DNA of 64,000 nucleotides from Muricea muricata. Taxonomy: Eukaryota; Cnidaria; Anthozoa; Malacalcyonacea; Plexauridae. Shown piece after piece: positions 19,316 to 30,065 of this stretch. Location of the stretch: positions 51,901,140-51,965,139 of the forward strand of contig OY979717.1 of assembly GCA_963855995.1 (NCBI GenBank), in the 5' to 3' direction. Below the pieces are notes generated by a model. The model did not search any database, was not told the DNA's origin, and was given only the letters and a program-made list of their open reading frames with translations. Numbering within the stretch: position 1 is the first letter of the stretch; every line of letters starts with the position of its first letter. The translations under genes and the position numbers were made by a program.

Positions 19316-19387
19316 TCCCATGTGGTCTAGTGGTTAGGATCTGGCGTTTTCACCGCCATGGCCCGGGTTCGATTCCCGGCATGGGAA
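19316..19387 (+). tRNA. tRNA-Glu(UUC)
   Basis: Consensus; anticodon 19349-19351. Confidence 0.95.
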
Positions 19388-19569
19388 TTTACGGCTATGT
19401 CCATTTTTCTTCATCATAAAGTAACCAAAAAACCCTTCTTTCCAATGCTATTGTACATCATCATTTTTTACAACATTAGAGTTTAATATTTTGTCCAGTC
19501 CGCCGATTGGATAACTTCAACAATGATTGTAATCTAGTTCATCAACAACATCAACTGTTCCGCTGACTG

Positions 19570-19614
19570 TCCCATGTGGTCTAGTGGTTAGGATCTGGCG
19601 CTCTCACCGCCATG
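19570..19614 (+). pseudogene. Truncated tRNA-Glu(CUC), nt 1-45
   Basis: Same breakpoint. Confidence 0.9.
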
Positions 19615-19660
19615 CATATTAAGAGATACACGCGAGTTAGCAAATGGCGGTCGTTGAAGT

Positions 19661-19731
19661 GCGTTGGTGGTGTAGTGCTAGAATTCTCGCTTGCCACGCG
19701 GGAGACCGGGATTCGATTCCCCGCTAACGCA
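19661..19731 (+). tRNA. Hybrid tRNA-Gly(GCC): class 2 front, class 1 back
   Basis: Through base 19678 it carries class 2 marks (TGTAGTGC); from 19691 it matches the gene at 16998 (CGCTTGCC, GATTC). The junction lies in the 12 shared bases between. Anticodon 19693-19695. Confidence 0.7.
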
Positions 19732-19938
19732 AGCGTTAAGAATTTGGAATATTTTTATGCCCTGAATGACTTCAAATGTTAGATATTTATGAGAATATTT
19801 CAATATATGCTTCATAACCACATTCTTTGAAACAATCAGATCGGACTGAACAGCTGAAACCTCTTTTTTTATAAATTCTAGAGAATCCTTTGATATCTGC
19901 TCCAAAAATAAAAGGAAAATAGAAAACGCCTGAGAGAC

Positions 19939-20010
19939 TCCCATGTGGTCTAGTGGTTAGGATCTTGGGTTTTCACCGCCATGGCCCGGGTTCGATTCCC
20001 GGCATGGGAA
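19939..20010 (+). tRNA. tRNA-Glu(UUC), broken anticodon stem
   Basis: Anticodon 19972-19974; TTGGG stem strand as at 17276. Confidence 0.6.
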
Positions 20011-20194
20011 ATTCACGGCTATGTCCATTTTTCTTCATCATAAAGTAACCAAAAAACCCTTCTTTCCAATGCTATTGTACATGATCATTTTTTACAACAT
20101 TCGAGTTTAACATTTTGTCCAGTCCGCCAATTGCATAACTTCAACAATGATTGTAATCTAGTTCTGTTATTGACATCAAGTGTTCCGCTGACTT

Positions 20195-20266
20195 TCCCAT
20201 GTGGTCTAGTGGTTAGGATATGGCCCTCTCACCGCCATGGCCCGGGTTCGATTCCCGGCATACGAA
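20195..20266 (+). tRNA. tRNA-Glu(CUC), damaged
   Basis: Anticodon 20228-20230; CATACGA and TGGCC as at 17532. Confidence 0.5.
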
Positions 20267-20710
20267 ATTTTCCACTATGTCCTGCATTTTTCTTCTTCAT
20301 CAAACAATAAAAGAAAAAAGATATCGTTAGTTTATATGTCGTCAAACTTTGTAAAATATAGAGCTAAGATTTTTGTGTCGTCTAGCGCTGGAAATATTTT
20401 AACAATATTTCTAATCTAGTTGCTTAGTTTTTGGGGAAAAAAAAATATGCCTGTTCGAAAGAAATGAAAATTTTAGGAACGAAAGATTTAATTTGACGAC
20501 ATCATTCTATGATCTACGCTTTGAATTTCTGTGGTGTTGTTCAGTGATGTTATAATCGTTGTCCGTTGTATATGATATTGATATAATAATTTTGAAAGCT
20601 TCACTTCAATTTCCAAACGGTTTTCTAAATTTTGACAATGCTAACAATTCTAAGATTTTACCGACATATTAAGAAATACAAGCGAGTTAGCAAAACGCGG
20701 TCGTTGAAGT

Positions 20711-20780
20711 GCGTTGGTGTTTCGTGGTATAAATCTCGCCTGCCACGTGGGAGACCGGGGTTCGATTCCCCGCCAACGGA
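20711..20780 (+). pseudogene. Hybrid tRNA-Gly: A14-less front, class 2 back
   Basis: Through 20759 it matches the gene at 18048; from 20774 it matches the class 2 type of 44728 (CCAACGGA). The last acceptor base is G, losing pair 1-72. Junction falls inside the B box. Confidence 0.75.
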
Positions 20781-20986
20781 AGCGTAAAGAATTGGAATAT
20801 TTTTATGCCCTGAATGACTTCACTTGTTAGATATTTATGAGAATATTTCAATATATCCTTCATAACCACATTCTTTGAAACAATCAGATCGGACTGAACA
20901 GCTGAAACCTCTTTTTTTAGAGGTTCTAGAGAATCCTTTAAAATCTGCTCCAAAAATAAAAGGAAAATAGAAAACGCCTGAGAGAC

Positions 20987-21058
20987 TCCCATGTGGTCTA
21001 GTGGTTAGGATCTGGCGTTTTCACCGCCATGGCCCGGGTTCGATTCCCGGCATGGGAA
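20987..21058 (+). tRNA. tRNA-Glu(UUC)
   Basis: Consensus; anticodon 21020-21022. Confidence 0.95.
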
Positions 21059-21242
21059 ATTCACGGCTATGTCCATTTTTCTTCATCATAAAGTAACCAA
21101 AAAACCCCTCTTTCCAATGCTATTGTACATCATAATTTTTTACAACATTCGAGTTTAACATTTTGTCCACTCCGCCGATTGCATAACTTCAACAATGATT
21201 GTAATCTAGTTCTGTTATGGACATCAAATGTTCGACTCACTG

Positions 21243-21314
21243 TCCCATGTGGTCTAGCGGTTAGGATCTGGCGCTCTCACCGCCATGGCCCGGGTTCGAT
21301 TCCCGGCATGGGAA
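21243..21314 (+). tRNA. tRNA-Glu(CUC)
   Basis: Consensus; anticodon 21276-21278. Confidence 0.95.
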
Positions 21315-21700
21315 ATTTTCCACTATGTGCTGCATTTTTCTTCTTCATCAAAGAATAAAAGAAAAACGATATCCTTAGTTTATATGTCGTCAAACTTTGT
21401 AAAATTTAGAGCTAAGATTTTTTTGTCGTCTAGCGCTGGAAATATTTTAACAATATTTCTAATCTAGTTGCTTTGTTTTTGGGGAAAAAATATGCCTATT
21501 CGAAAGAAATGAAAATTTTAGGAAGGAAAGATGTAATTTGACGACATCATTCTATTACCTACGCTTTGAGTTTCTGTGATGTTGTTCAGTGATGTTATAA
21601 TCGTCGTCCGTTGTATATGATATTGATATAATAACTTTGAAAGCTTCACTTCAATTTCCAAACGGATTTCTAAATTTTGACAAAAAGCGGTCGTTGAAGT

Positions 21701-21771
21701 GCGTTGGTGGTTCAGTGGTAGAATTCTCGCCTGCCACGCGGGAGACCGGGGTTCGATTCTCCGCTAACGCA
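21701..21771 (+). tRNA. tRNA-Gly(GCC)
   Basis: Anticodon 21733-21735; T stem CTCCG with a G-T pair, otherwise consensus. Confidence 0.92.
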
Positions 21772-21978
21772 AGCGTAAAGAATTTGGAATACTTTTATGC
21801 CTTGAATGGCTTCAAGTGTTAGATATTTATGAGCATATTTCAATATAGTCTTTATACCACATTCTTTGAAAGAATGAAATCGGACTGAACAGCTGAATTC
21901 TCTTTTTCTGATAAATTCTAGAGAATCCTTTGATATCTGCTCCTAAAATAAACGGAAAATAGAAAATGCCTGAGAAGC

Positions 21979-22050
21979 TCCCATGTGGTCTAGTGGTTAG
22001 GATCATGCGTTTTCACCGCCATGGCCCGGGTTCGATCCCCGGCATGGAAA
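21979..22050 (+). tRNA. tRNA-Glu(UUC), damaged
   Basis: Anticodon 22012-22014; anticodon stem ATGCG/CGCCA and acceptor CATGGAA both carry clashes. Possibly a pseudogene. Confidence 0.5.
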
Positions 22051-22232
22051 AGTCACGGCTATGTCCATTTTTCTTCATCATAAAATAACCAAAAAACCCT
22101 TCTTTCCAATGCTATTGTACATGATCATTTTTTACAACATTAGAATTCAACAATTTTCCAGTCTGCCGATTGAATAACTTCAACAATGATTGTAATCTAG
22201 TTCATCAACAACATCAACTGTTCCGCTGACTG

Positions 22233-22277
22233 TCCCATGTGGTCTAGTGGTTAGGATCTGGCGCTCTCACCGCCATG
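22233..22277 (+). pseudogene. Truncated tRNA-Glu(CUC), nt 1-45
   Basis: Same breakpoint. Confidence 0.9.
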
Positions 22278-22323
22278 CATATTAAGAGATACACGCGAGT
22301 TAGCAAAAGGCGGTCGTTGAAGT

Positions 22324-22394
22324 GCGTTGGTGGTGTAGTGTTAGAATTCTCGCCTGCCACCCGGGAGACCGGAGTTCGATTCCCCGCCAACGCA
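22324..22394 (+). tRNA. tRNA-Gly(GCC), class 2
   Basis: Anticodon 22356-22358; position 19 is T here, A-C clash in T stem. Confidence 0.6.
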
Positions 22395-22601
22395 AGCGTA
22401 AAGAATTTGGAATATTCTTATGCCCTGAATGACTTCACTTGTTAGATATTTATGAGAATATTTCAATATATCCTTCATAACCACATTCTTTGAAACAATC
22501 AGATCGGACTGAACAGCTTAAACCTCTTTTTTTAGAGGTTCTAGAGAATCCTTTAAAATCTGCTCCAAAAATAAAAGGAAAATAGAAAACGCCTGAGAGA
22601 C

Positions 22602-22673
22602 TCCCATGTGGTCTAGTGGTTAGGATCTGGCGTTTTCACCGCCATGGCCCGGGTTCGATTCCCGGCATGGGAA
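22602..22673 (+). tRNA. tRNA-Glu(UUC)
   Basis: Consensus; anticodon 22635-22637. Confidence 0.95.
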
Positions 22674-22857
22674 ATTCACGGCTATGTCCATTTTTCTTCA
22701 TCATAAAGTAACCAAAAAACCCCTCTTTCTAATGCTATTGTACATCATAATTTTTTACAACGTTCGAGTTTAACATTTTGTCCACTCCGCCGATTGCATA
22801 ACTTGAACAATGACTGTAATCTAGTTCTGTTATGGACATCAAATGTTCGGCTCACTG

Positions 22858-22929
22858 TCCGATGTGGTCTAGCGGTTAGGATCTGGCGCTCTCACCGCCA
22901 TGGCCCGGGTTGGATTCCCGGCATGGGAA
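22858..22929 (+). tRNA. tRNA-Glu(CUC), C56G variant
   Basis: Anticodon 22891-22893; G4 acceptor and GGTTGG B box. Confidence 0.55.
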
Positions 22930-23370
22930 ATTTTCCACTATGTGCTGCATTTTTCTTCTTCATCAAACAATAAAAGAAAAACGATTCCCTTAGTTTAAAT
23001 GTCATCAATATTTCTAAAATTTAGGGCTAAGATTTTTTTGTCGTCTAGCGCTGGAAATATTTTAACAATAATTCTAATCTAGTTGCTTCGTTTTTGGGGA
23101 AAAAATACGCCTATTCGAAAGAAATGAAAATTTTAGGAACGAAAGATTTAATTTGACGACATCATTCCATTATCTACGCCTTTAATTTCTGTGATGTTGT
23201 TCAGTGATGTTATAATCGTCGTCCGTTGTATATGATATTGATATAATAATTTTGAAAGCTTCACTTCAATTTCCAAACGGTTTTCTAAATTTTGACAATG
23301 CTAACAATTCTAAGATTGTACCAAATTATTGAGAAGTACACGCGAAATAGCAAAAGGCGGTCGTTGAAAT

Positions 23371-23441
23371 GCGTTGGTGGTTCAGTGGTAGAATTCTCGC
23401 CTACCACGCGGGAGACCGGGGTTCGATTCCCCGCTAACGCA
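23371..23441 (+). tRNA. tRNA-Gly with anticodon ACC
   Basis: Anticodon 23403-23405; stems and promoter boxes perfect. Confidence 0.9.
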
Positions 23442-23648
23442 AGCGTAAAGAATTTGGAATACTTTTATGCCCTGAACGGCTTCAAGTGTTAGATATTTAT
23501 GAGCATATTTCAAAATATTCTTTATACCAGATTCTTTGAAACAATGAAATCGGACTGAACAGCTGAATTCTCTTTTTCTGATAAATTCTAGAGAATCCTT
23601 TGATATCTGCTCCTAAAATAAACGGAAAATAGAAAATGCCTGAGAAGC

Positions 23649-23720
23649 TCCAATGTGGTCTAGTGGTTAGGATCTGGCGTTTTCACCGCCATGGCCCGGG
23701 TTCGATTCCCGGCATGGGAA
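23649..23720 (+). tRNA. tRNA-Glu(UUC), A4 variant
   Basis: Anticodon 23682-23684. Confidence 0.85.
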
Positions 23721-23902
23721 AGTCACGGCTATGTCCATTTTTCTTCATCATAAAGTAACCAAAAAACCCTTCTTTCCAATGCTATTGTACATGATCATTT
23801 TTTACAACATTAGAATTCAACATTTTTCCAGTCTGCCGATTGCATAACTTCAACATTGATTGTAATCTAGTTCATCAACAACATCAACTGTTCCGCTGAC
23901 TC

Positions 23903-23947
23903 TCCCATGTGGTCTAGTGGTTAGGATCTGGCGCTCTCACCGCCATG
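23903..23947 (+). pseudogene. Truncated tRNA-Glu(CUC), nt 1-45
   Basis: Same breakpoint. Confidence 0.9.
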
Positions 23948-23993
23948 CATATTAAGAGATACACGCGAGTTAGCAAAAGGCGGTCGTTGAAGT

Positions 23994-24064
23994 GCGTTGG
24001 TGGTGTAGTGCTAGAATTCTCGCCTGCCACCCAGGAGACCGGGGTTCGATTCCCCGCCAACGCA
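23994..24064 (+). tRNA. tRNA-Gly(GCC), class 2
   Basis: Anticodon 24026-24028; anticodon stem strand CCAGG weakens the arm further. Confidence 0.58.
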
Positions 24065-24271
24065 AGCGTAAACAATTTGGAATATTCTTATGCCCTGAAT
24101 GACTTCACTTGTTAGATATTTATGAGAATGTTTCAATATATCCTTCATAACCACATTCTTTGAAACAATCAGATCGGACTGAACAGCTGAAACCTCTTTT
24201 TTTAGAGGTTCTAGAGAATCCTTTAAAATCTGCTCCAAAAATAAAAGGAAAATAGAAAACGCCTGAGAGAC

Positions 24272-24343
24272 TCCCATGTGGTCTAGTGGTTAGGATCTGG
24301 CGTTTTCACCGCCATGGCCCGGGTTCGATTCCCGGCATGGGAA
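24272..24343 (+). tRNA. tRNA-Glu(UUC)
   Basis: Consensus; anticodon 24305-24307. Confidence 0.95.
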
Positions 24344-24527
24344 AGTCACGGCTATGTCCATTTTTCTTCATCATAAAGTAACCAAAAAACCCCTCTTTCC
24401 AATGCTATTGTACATCATAATTTTTTACAACATTCGAGTTTAACATTTTGTCCACTCCGCCGATTGCATAACTTCAACAATGATTGTAATCTAGTTCTGT
24501 TATGGACATCAAATGCTCGACTCACTG

Positions 24528-24599
24528 TCCCATGTGGTCTAGCGGTTAGGATCTGGCGCTCTTTCCGCCATGGCCCGGGTTCGATTCCCGGCATGGGAA
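24528..24599 (+). tRNA. Glu(CUC) body with anticodon CTT
   Basis: Anticodon 24561-24563 is CTT; stems intact. Confidence 0.85.
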
Positions 24600-24985
24600 A
24601 TTTTTCACTATGTGCTGCATTTTTCTTCTTCATCAAAGAATAAAAGAAAAACGATATCCTTAGTTTATAGGTCGTCAAACTTTGTAAAATTTAGAGCTAA
24701 GATTTTTTTGTCGTCTAGCGCTGGAAATATTTTAACAATATTTCTAATCTAGTTGCTTTGTTTTTTGGGAAAAATTATGCCTATTCGAAAGAAATGAAAA
24801 TTTTAGGAACGAAAGATGTAATTTGACGACATCATTCTATTACCTACGCTTTGAGTTTCTGTGATGTTGTTCAGTGATGTTATAATCGTCGTCCGTTGTA
24901 TATGATATTGATATAATAACTATGAAAGCTTCACTTCAATTTCCAAACGGATTTCTAAATTTTGACAAAAAGCGGTCGTTGAAGT

Positions 24986-25056
24986 GCGTTGGTGGTTCAG
25001 TGGTAAAATTCTCGCCTGCCACGCGGGAGACCGGGGTTCGATTCCCCGCTAACGCA
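24986..25056 (+). tRNA. tRNA-Gly(GCC)
   Basis: Anticodon 25018-25020; G22 is A (GGTAAAATT), losing the C13-G22 pair. Confidence 0.85.
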
Positions 25057-25263
25057 AGCGTAAAGAATTTGGAATACTTTTATGCCCTGAATGGCTTCAA
25101 GTGTTAGATATTTATGAGCATATTTCAATATATTCTTTATACCAGATTCTTTGAAACAATGAAATCGGACTGAACAGCTGAATTCTCTTTTTCTGATAAA
25201 TTCTAGAGAATCCTTTGATATGTGCTCCTAAAATAAACGGAAAATGGAAAATGCCCGAGAAGC

Positions 25264-25335
25264 TCCCATGTGGTCTAGTGGTTAGGATCTGGCGTTTTCA
25301 CCGCCATGGCCCGGGTTCGATTCCCGGCATGGGAA
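25264..25335 (+). tRNA. tRNA-Glu(UUC)
   Basis: Consensus; anticodon 25297-25299. Confidence 0.95.
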
Positions 25336-25517
25336 ATTTACGGCTATGTCCATTTTTCTTCATCATAAAGTAACCAAAAAACCCTTCTTTCCAATGCTAT
25401 TGTACATGATCATTTTTTACAACATTAGAATTCAACATTTTTCCAGTCTGCCGATTGCATAACTTCAACAATGATTGTAATCTAGTTCATCAACAACATC
25501 AACTGTTCCGCTGACTC

Positions 25518-25562
25518 TCCCATGTGGTCTAGTGGTTAGGATCTGGCGCTCTCACCGCCATG
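25518..25562 (+). pseudogene. Truncated tRNA-Glu(CUC), nt 1-45
   Basis: Same breakpoint; first of two adjacent 623-bp short units. Confidence 0.9.
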
Positions 25563-25608
25563 CATATTAAGAGATACACGCGAGTTAGCAAAAGGCGGTC
25601 GTTGAAGT

Positions 25609-25679
25609 GCGTTGGTGGTGTAGTGCTAGAATTCTCGCCTGCCACCCGGGAGACCGGGGTTCGATTCCCCGCCAACGCA
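25609..25679 (+). tRNA. tRNA-Gly(GCC), class 2
   Basis: Anticodon 25641-25643; C19, T stem intact. Confidence 0.62.
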
Positions 25680-25886
25680 AGCGTAAAGAATTTGGAATAT
25701 TCTTATGCCCTGAATGACTTCACTTGTTAGATATTTATGAGAATATTTCAATATATCCTTCATAACCACATTCTTTGAAACAATCAGATCGGACTGAACA
25801 GCTGAAACCTCTTTTTTTAGAGGTTCTAGAGAATCCTTTAAAATCTGCTCCAAAAATAAAAGGAAAATAGAAAACGCCTGAGAGAC

Positions 25887-25958
25887 TCTCATGTGGTCTA
25901 GTGGTTAGGATCTGGCGTTTTCACCGCCATGGCCCGGGTTCGATTCGCGGCATGGGAA
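25887..25958 (+). tRNA. tRNA-Glu(UUC), T3 variant
   Basis: Anticodon 25920-25922; CGCGG T-stem clash as at 11979. Confidence 0.75.
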
Positions 25959-26140
25959 ATTTACGGCTATGTCCATTTTTCTTCATCATAAAGTAACCAA
26001 AAAACCCTTCTTTCCAATGCTATTGTACATGATCATTTTTTACAACATTAGAATTCAACATTTTTCCAGTCTGCTGATTGCATAACTTCAACAATGATTG
26101 TAATCTAGTTCATCAACAACATCAACTGTTCCGCTGACTC

Positions 26141-26185
26141 TCCCATGTGGTCTAGTGGTTAGGATCTGGCGCTCTCACCGCCATG
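26141..26185 (+). pseudogene. Truncated tRNA-Glu(CUC), nt 1-45
   Basis: Same breakpoint. Confidence 0.9.
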
Positions 26186-26231
26186 CATATTAAGAGATAC
26201 ACGCGAGTTAGCAAAAGGCGGTCGTTGAAGT

Positions 26232-26302
26232 GCGTTGGTGGTGTAGTGCTAGAATTCTCGCCTGCCACCCGGGAGACCGGGGTTCGATTCCCCGCCAACG
26301 CA
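26232..26302 (+). tRNA. tRNA-Gly(GCC), class 2
   Basis: Anticodon 26264-26266; C19. Confidence 0.62.
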
Positions 26303-26509
26303 AGCGTAAACAATTTGGAATATTCTTATGCCCTGAATGACTTCACTTGTTAGATATTTATGAGAATATTTCAATATATCCTTCATAACCACATTCTTTG
26401 AAACAATCAGATCGGACTGAACAGCTGAAACCTCTTTTTTTAGAGGTTCTAGAGAATCCTTTAAAATCTGCTCCAAAAATAAAAGGAAAATAGAAAACGC
26501 CTGAGAGAC

Positions 26510-26581
26510 TCTCATGTGGTCTAGTGGTTAGGATCTGGCGTTTTCACCGCCATGGCCCGGGTTCGATTCCCGGCATGGGAA
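26510..26581 (+). tRNA. tRNA-Glu(UUC), T3 variant
   Basis: Anticodon 26543-26545. Confidence 0.88.
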
Positions 26582-26765
26582 ATTCACGGCTATGTCCATT
26601 TTTCTTCATCATAAAGTAATCAAAAAACCCCTCTTTCCAATGCTATTGTACATCATAATTTTTTACAACATTCGAGTTTAACATTTTGTCCACTCCGCCG
26701 ATTGCATAACTTCAACAATGATTGTAATCTAGTTCTGTTATGGACATCAAATGTTCGACTCACTG

Positions 26766-26837
26766 TCCCATGTGGTCTAGCGGTTAGGATCTGGCGCTCT
26801 TTCCGCCATGGCCCGGGTTCGATTCCCGGCATGGGAA
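26766..26837 (+). tRNA. Glu(CUC) body with anticodon CTT
   Basis: Anticodon 26799-26801 is CTT. Confidence 0.85.
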
Positions 26838-27222
26838 ATTTTTCACTATGTGCTGCATTTTTCTTCTTCATCAAAGAATAAAAGAAAAACGATATCCTTA
26901 GTTTATATGTCGTCAAACTTTGTAAAATTTAGAGCTAAGATTTTTTTTCGTCTAGCGCTGGAAATATTTTAACAATATTTCTAATCTAGTTGCTTTGTTT
27001 TTGGGGAAAAAATATGCCTATTCGAAAGAAATGAAAATTTTAGGAACGAAAGATGTAATTTGACGACATCATTCTATCACCTACGCTTTGAGTTTCTGTG
27101 ATGTTGTTCAGTGATGTTATAATCGTCGTCCGTTGTATATGATAAATATATAATAACTTTGAAAGCTTCACTTCAATTTCCAAACGGATTTCTAAATTTT
27201 GACAAAAAGCGGTCGTTGAAGT

Positions 27223-27293
27223 GCGTTGGTGGTTCAGTGGTAGAATTCTCGCCTGCCACGCGGGAGACCGGGGTTCGATTCCCCGCTAACGCA
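27223..27293 (+). tRNA. tRNA-Gly(GCC)
   Basis: Consensus class 1; anticodon 27255-27257. Confidence 0.95.
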
Positions 27294-27500
27294 AGCGTAA
27301 AGAATTTGGAATACTTTTATGCCCTGAATGGCTTCAAGTGTTAGATATTTATGAGCATATTTCAATATAGTCTTTATACCACATTCTTTGAAAGAATGAA
27401 ATCGGACTGAACAGCTGAATTCTCTTTTTCTGATAAATTCTAGAGAATCCTTTGATATCTGCTCCTAAAATAAACGGAAAATAGAAAATGCCTGAGAAGC

Positions 27501-27572
27501 TCCCATGTGGTCTAGTGGTTAGGATCTGGCGTCTCCACCGCCATGGCCCGGGTTCGATTCCCGGCATAGGAT
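27501..27572 (+). tRNA. Glu(UUC) body with anticodon TCC
   Basis: Anticodon 27534-27536 is TCC, C33, discriminator T; acceptor CATAGGA has one clash. Confidence 0.7.
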
Positions 27573-27754
27573 AGTCACGGCTATGTCCATTTTTCTTCAT
27601 CATAAAGTAACCAAAAAACCCTTCTTTCCAATGCTATTGTACATGATCATTTTTTACAACATTAGAATTCAACATTTTTCCAGTCTGCCGATTGCATAAC
27701 TTCAACAATGATTGTAATCTAGTTCATCAACAACATCAACTGTTCCGCTGACTC

Positions 27755-27799
27755 TCCCATGTGGTCTAGTGGTTAGGATCTGGCGCTCTCACCGCCATG
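27755..27799 (+). pseudogene. Truncated tRNA-Glu(CUC), nt 1-45
   Basis: Same breakpoint. Confidence 0.9.
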
Positions 27800-27845
27800 C
27801 ATATTAAGAGATACACGCGAGTTAGCAAAAGGCGGTCGTTGAAGT

Positions 27846-27916
27846 GCGTTGGTGGTGTAGTGCTAGAATTCTCGCCTGCCACCCGGGAGACCGGGGTTCG
27901 ATTCCCCGCCAACGCA
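27846..27916 (+). tRNA. tRNA-Gly(GCC), class 2
   Basis: Anticodon 27878-27880; C19. Its downstream palindrome has six T and AAGAGG. Confidence 0.62.
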
Positions 27917-28123
27917 AGCGTAAACAATTTGGAATATTCTTATGCCCTGAATGACTTCACTTGTTAGATATTTATGAGAATATTTCAATATATCCTTCAT
28001 AACCACATTCTTTGAAACAATCAGATCGGACTGAACAGCTGAAACCTCTTTTTTAAGAGGTTCTAGAGAATCCTTTAAAATCTGCTCCAAAAATAAAAGG
28101 AAAATAGAAAACGCCTGAGAGAC

Positions 28124-28195
28124 TCTCATGTGGTCTAGTGGTTAGGATCTGGCGTTTTCACCGCCATGGCCCGGGTTCGATTCCCGGCATGGGAA
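28124..28195 (+). tRNA. tRNA-Glu(UUC), T3 variant
   Basis: Anticodon 28157-28159. Confidence 0.88.
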
Positions 28196-28379
28196 ATTCA
28201 CGGCTATGTCCATTTTTCTTCATCATAAAGTAATCAAAAAACCCCTCTTTCCAATGCTATTGTACATCATAATTTTTTACAACATTCGAGTTTAACATTT
28301 TGTCCACTCCGCCGATTGCATAACTTCAACAATGATTGTAATCTAGTTCTGTTATGGACATCAAATGTTCGACTCACTG

Positions 28380-28451
28380 TCCCATGTGGTCTAGCGGTTA
28401 GGATCTGGCGCTCTTTCCGCCATGGCCCGGGTTCGATTCCCGGCATGGGAA
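28380..28451 (+). tRNA. Glu(CUC) body with anticodon CTT
   Basis: Anticodon 28413-28415 is CTT. Confidence 0.85.
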
Positions 28452-28836
28452 ATTTTTCACTATGTGCTGCATTTTTCTTCTTCATCAAAGAATAAAAGAA
28501 AAACGATATCCTTAGTTTATATGTCGTCAAACTTTGTAAAATTTAAAGCTAAGATTTTTTTTCGTCTAGCGCTGGAAATATTTTAACAATATTTCTAATC
28601 TAGTTGCTTTGTTTTTGGGGAAAAAATATGCCTATTCGAAAGAAATGAAAATTTTAGGAACGAAAGATGTAATTTGACGACATCATTCTATCACCTACGC
28701 TTTGAGTTTCTGTGATGTTGTTCAGTGATGTTATAATCGTCGTCCGTTGTATATGATATATATATAATAACTTTGAAAGCTTCACTTCAATTTCCAAACG
28801 GATTTCTAAATTTTGACAAAAAGCGGTCGTTGAAGT

Positions 28837-28907
28837 GCGTTGGTGGTTCAGTGGTAGAATTCTCGCCTGCCACGCGGGAGACCGGGGTTCGATTCCCCGC
28901 TAACGCA
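28837..28907 (+). tRNA. tRNA-Gly(GCC)
   Basis: Consensus class 1; anticodon 28869-28871. Confidence 0.95.
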
Positions 28908-29114
28908 AGCGTAAAGAATTTGGAATACTTTTATGCCCTGAATGGCTTCAAGTGTTAGATATTTATGAGCATATTTCAATATAGTCTTTATACCACATTC
29001 TTTGAAAGAATGAAATCGGACTGAACAGCTGAATTCTCTTTTTCTGATAAATTCTAGAGAATCCTTTGATATCTGCTCCTAAAATAAACGGAAAATAGAA
29101 AATGCCTGAGAAGC

Positions 29115-29186
29115 TCCCATGTGGTCTAGTGGTTAGGATCTGGCGTCTCCACCGCCATGGCCCGGGTTCGATTCCCGGCATAGGAT
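29115..29186 (+). tRNA. Glu(UUC) body with anticodon TCC
   Basis: Anticodon 29148-29150 is TCC; same C33, T discriminator and CATAGGA as at 27501. Confidence 0.7.
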
Positions 29187-29368
29187 AGTCACGGCTATGT
29201 CCATTTTTCTTCATCATAAAGTAACCAAAAAACCCTTCTTTCCAATGCTATTGTACATGATCCTTTTTTACAACATTAGAATTCAACATTTTTCCAGTCT
29301 GCTGATTGCATAACTTCAACAATGATTGTAATCTAGTTCATCAACAACATCAACTGTTCCGCTGACTG

Positions 29369-29413
29369 TCCCATGTGGTCTAGTGGTTAGGATCTGGCGC
29401 TCTCACCGCCATG
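29369..29413 (+). pseudogene. Truncated tRNA-Glu(CUC), nt 1-45
   Basis: Same breakpoint. Confidence 0.9.
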
Positions 29414-29459
29414 CATATTAAGAGATACACGCGAGTTAGCAAAAGGCGGTCGTTGAAGT

Positions 29460-29530
29460 GCGTTGGTGGTGTAGTGCTAGAATTCTCGCCTGCCACCCGG
29501 GAGACCGGAGTTCGATTCCCCGCCAACGCA
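29460..29530 (+). tRNA. tRNA-Gly(GCC), class 2
   Basis: Anticodon 29492-29494 is GCC, where the matching copy at 10031 (offset 19,429) has TCC. Confidence 0.6.
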
Positions 29531-29737
29531 AGCGTAAAGAATTTGGAATATTCTTATGCCCTGAATGACTTCACTTGTTAGATATTTATGAGAATATTTC
29601 AATATATCCTTCATAACCACATTCTTTGAAACAATCAGATCGGACTGAACAGCTGAAACCTCTTTTTTTAGAGGTTCTAGAGAATCCTTTAAAATCTGCT
29701 CCAAAAATAAAAGGAAAATAGAAAACGCCTGAGAGAC

Positions 29738-29809
29738 TCCCATGTGGTCTAGTGGTTAGGATCTGGCGTTTTCACCGCCATGGCCCGGGTTCGATTCCCG
29801 GCATGGGAA
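29738..29809 (+). tRNA. tRNA-Glu(UUC)
   Basis: Consensus; anticodon 29771-29773. Confidence 0.95.
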
Positions 29810-29993
29810 ATTCACGGCTATGTCCATTTTTCTTCATCATAAAGTAACCAAAAAACCCCTCTTTCTAATGCTATTGTACATCATAATTTTTTACAACATT
29901 CGAGTTTAACATTTTGTCCACTCCGCCGATTGCATAACTTGAACAATGACTGTAATCTAGTTCTGTTATGGACATCAAATGTTCGGCTCACTG

Positions 29994-30065
29994 TCCGATG
30001 TGGTCTAGCGGTTAGGATCTGGCGCTCTCACCGCCATGGCCCGGGTTGGATTCCCGGCATGGGAA
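29994..30065 (+). tRNA. tRNA-Glu(CUC), C56G variant
   Basis: Anticodon 30027-30029; G4 and GGTTGG B box. Confidence 0.55.

Larger units (their letters stand above)
19691..20759 (+). repeat. Inserted copy of about 17028-18096
   Basis: Matches sequence 2,663 bp upstream with few differences. Compared with the parallel region at 42-46 kb it is a net 1,049-bp insertion inside one Gly gene; both ends fall within tRNA-Gly coding sequence. Confidence 0.85.
20774..23540 (+). repeat. Block repeated at 44792-47558 (offset 24,018)
   Basis: Gly genes at 21701, 22324 and 23371 with flanks recur at 45719, 46342 and 47389, and again 8,586 bp further on. One telling difference: anticodon ACC at 23371, GCC at 47389, GAT at 55975. 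Confidence 0.85.
26232..29459 (+). repeat. 1,614-bp higher-order repeat, second series
   Basis: Class 2 Gly genes at 26232, 27846 and 29460 sit exactly 1,614 bp apart with matching neighbours. The first copy also matches 8417 onward at offset 17,815. Confidence 0.9.
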
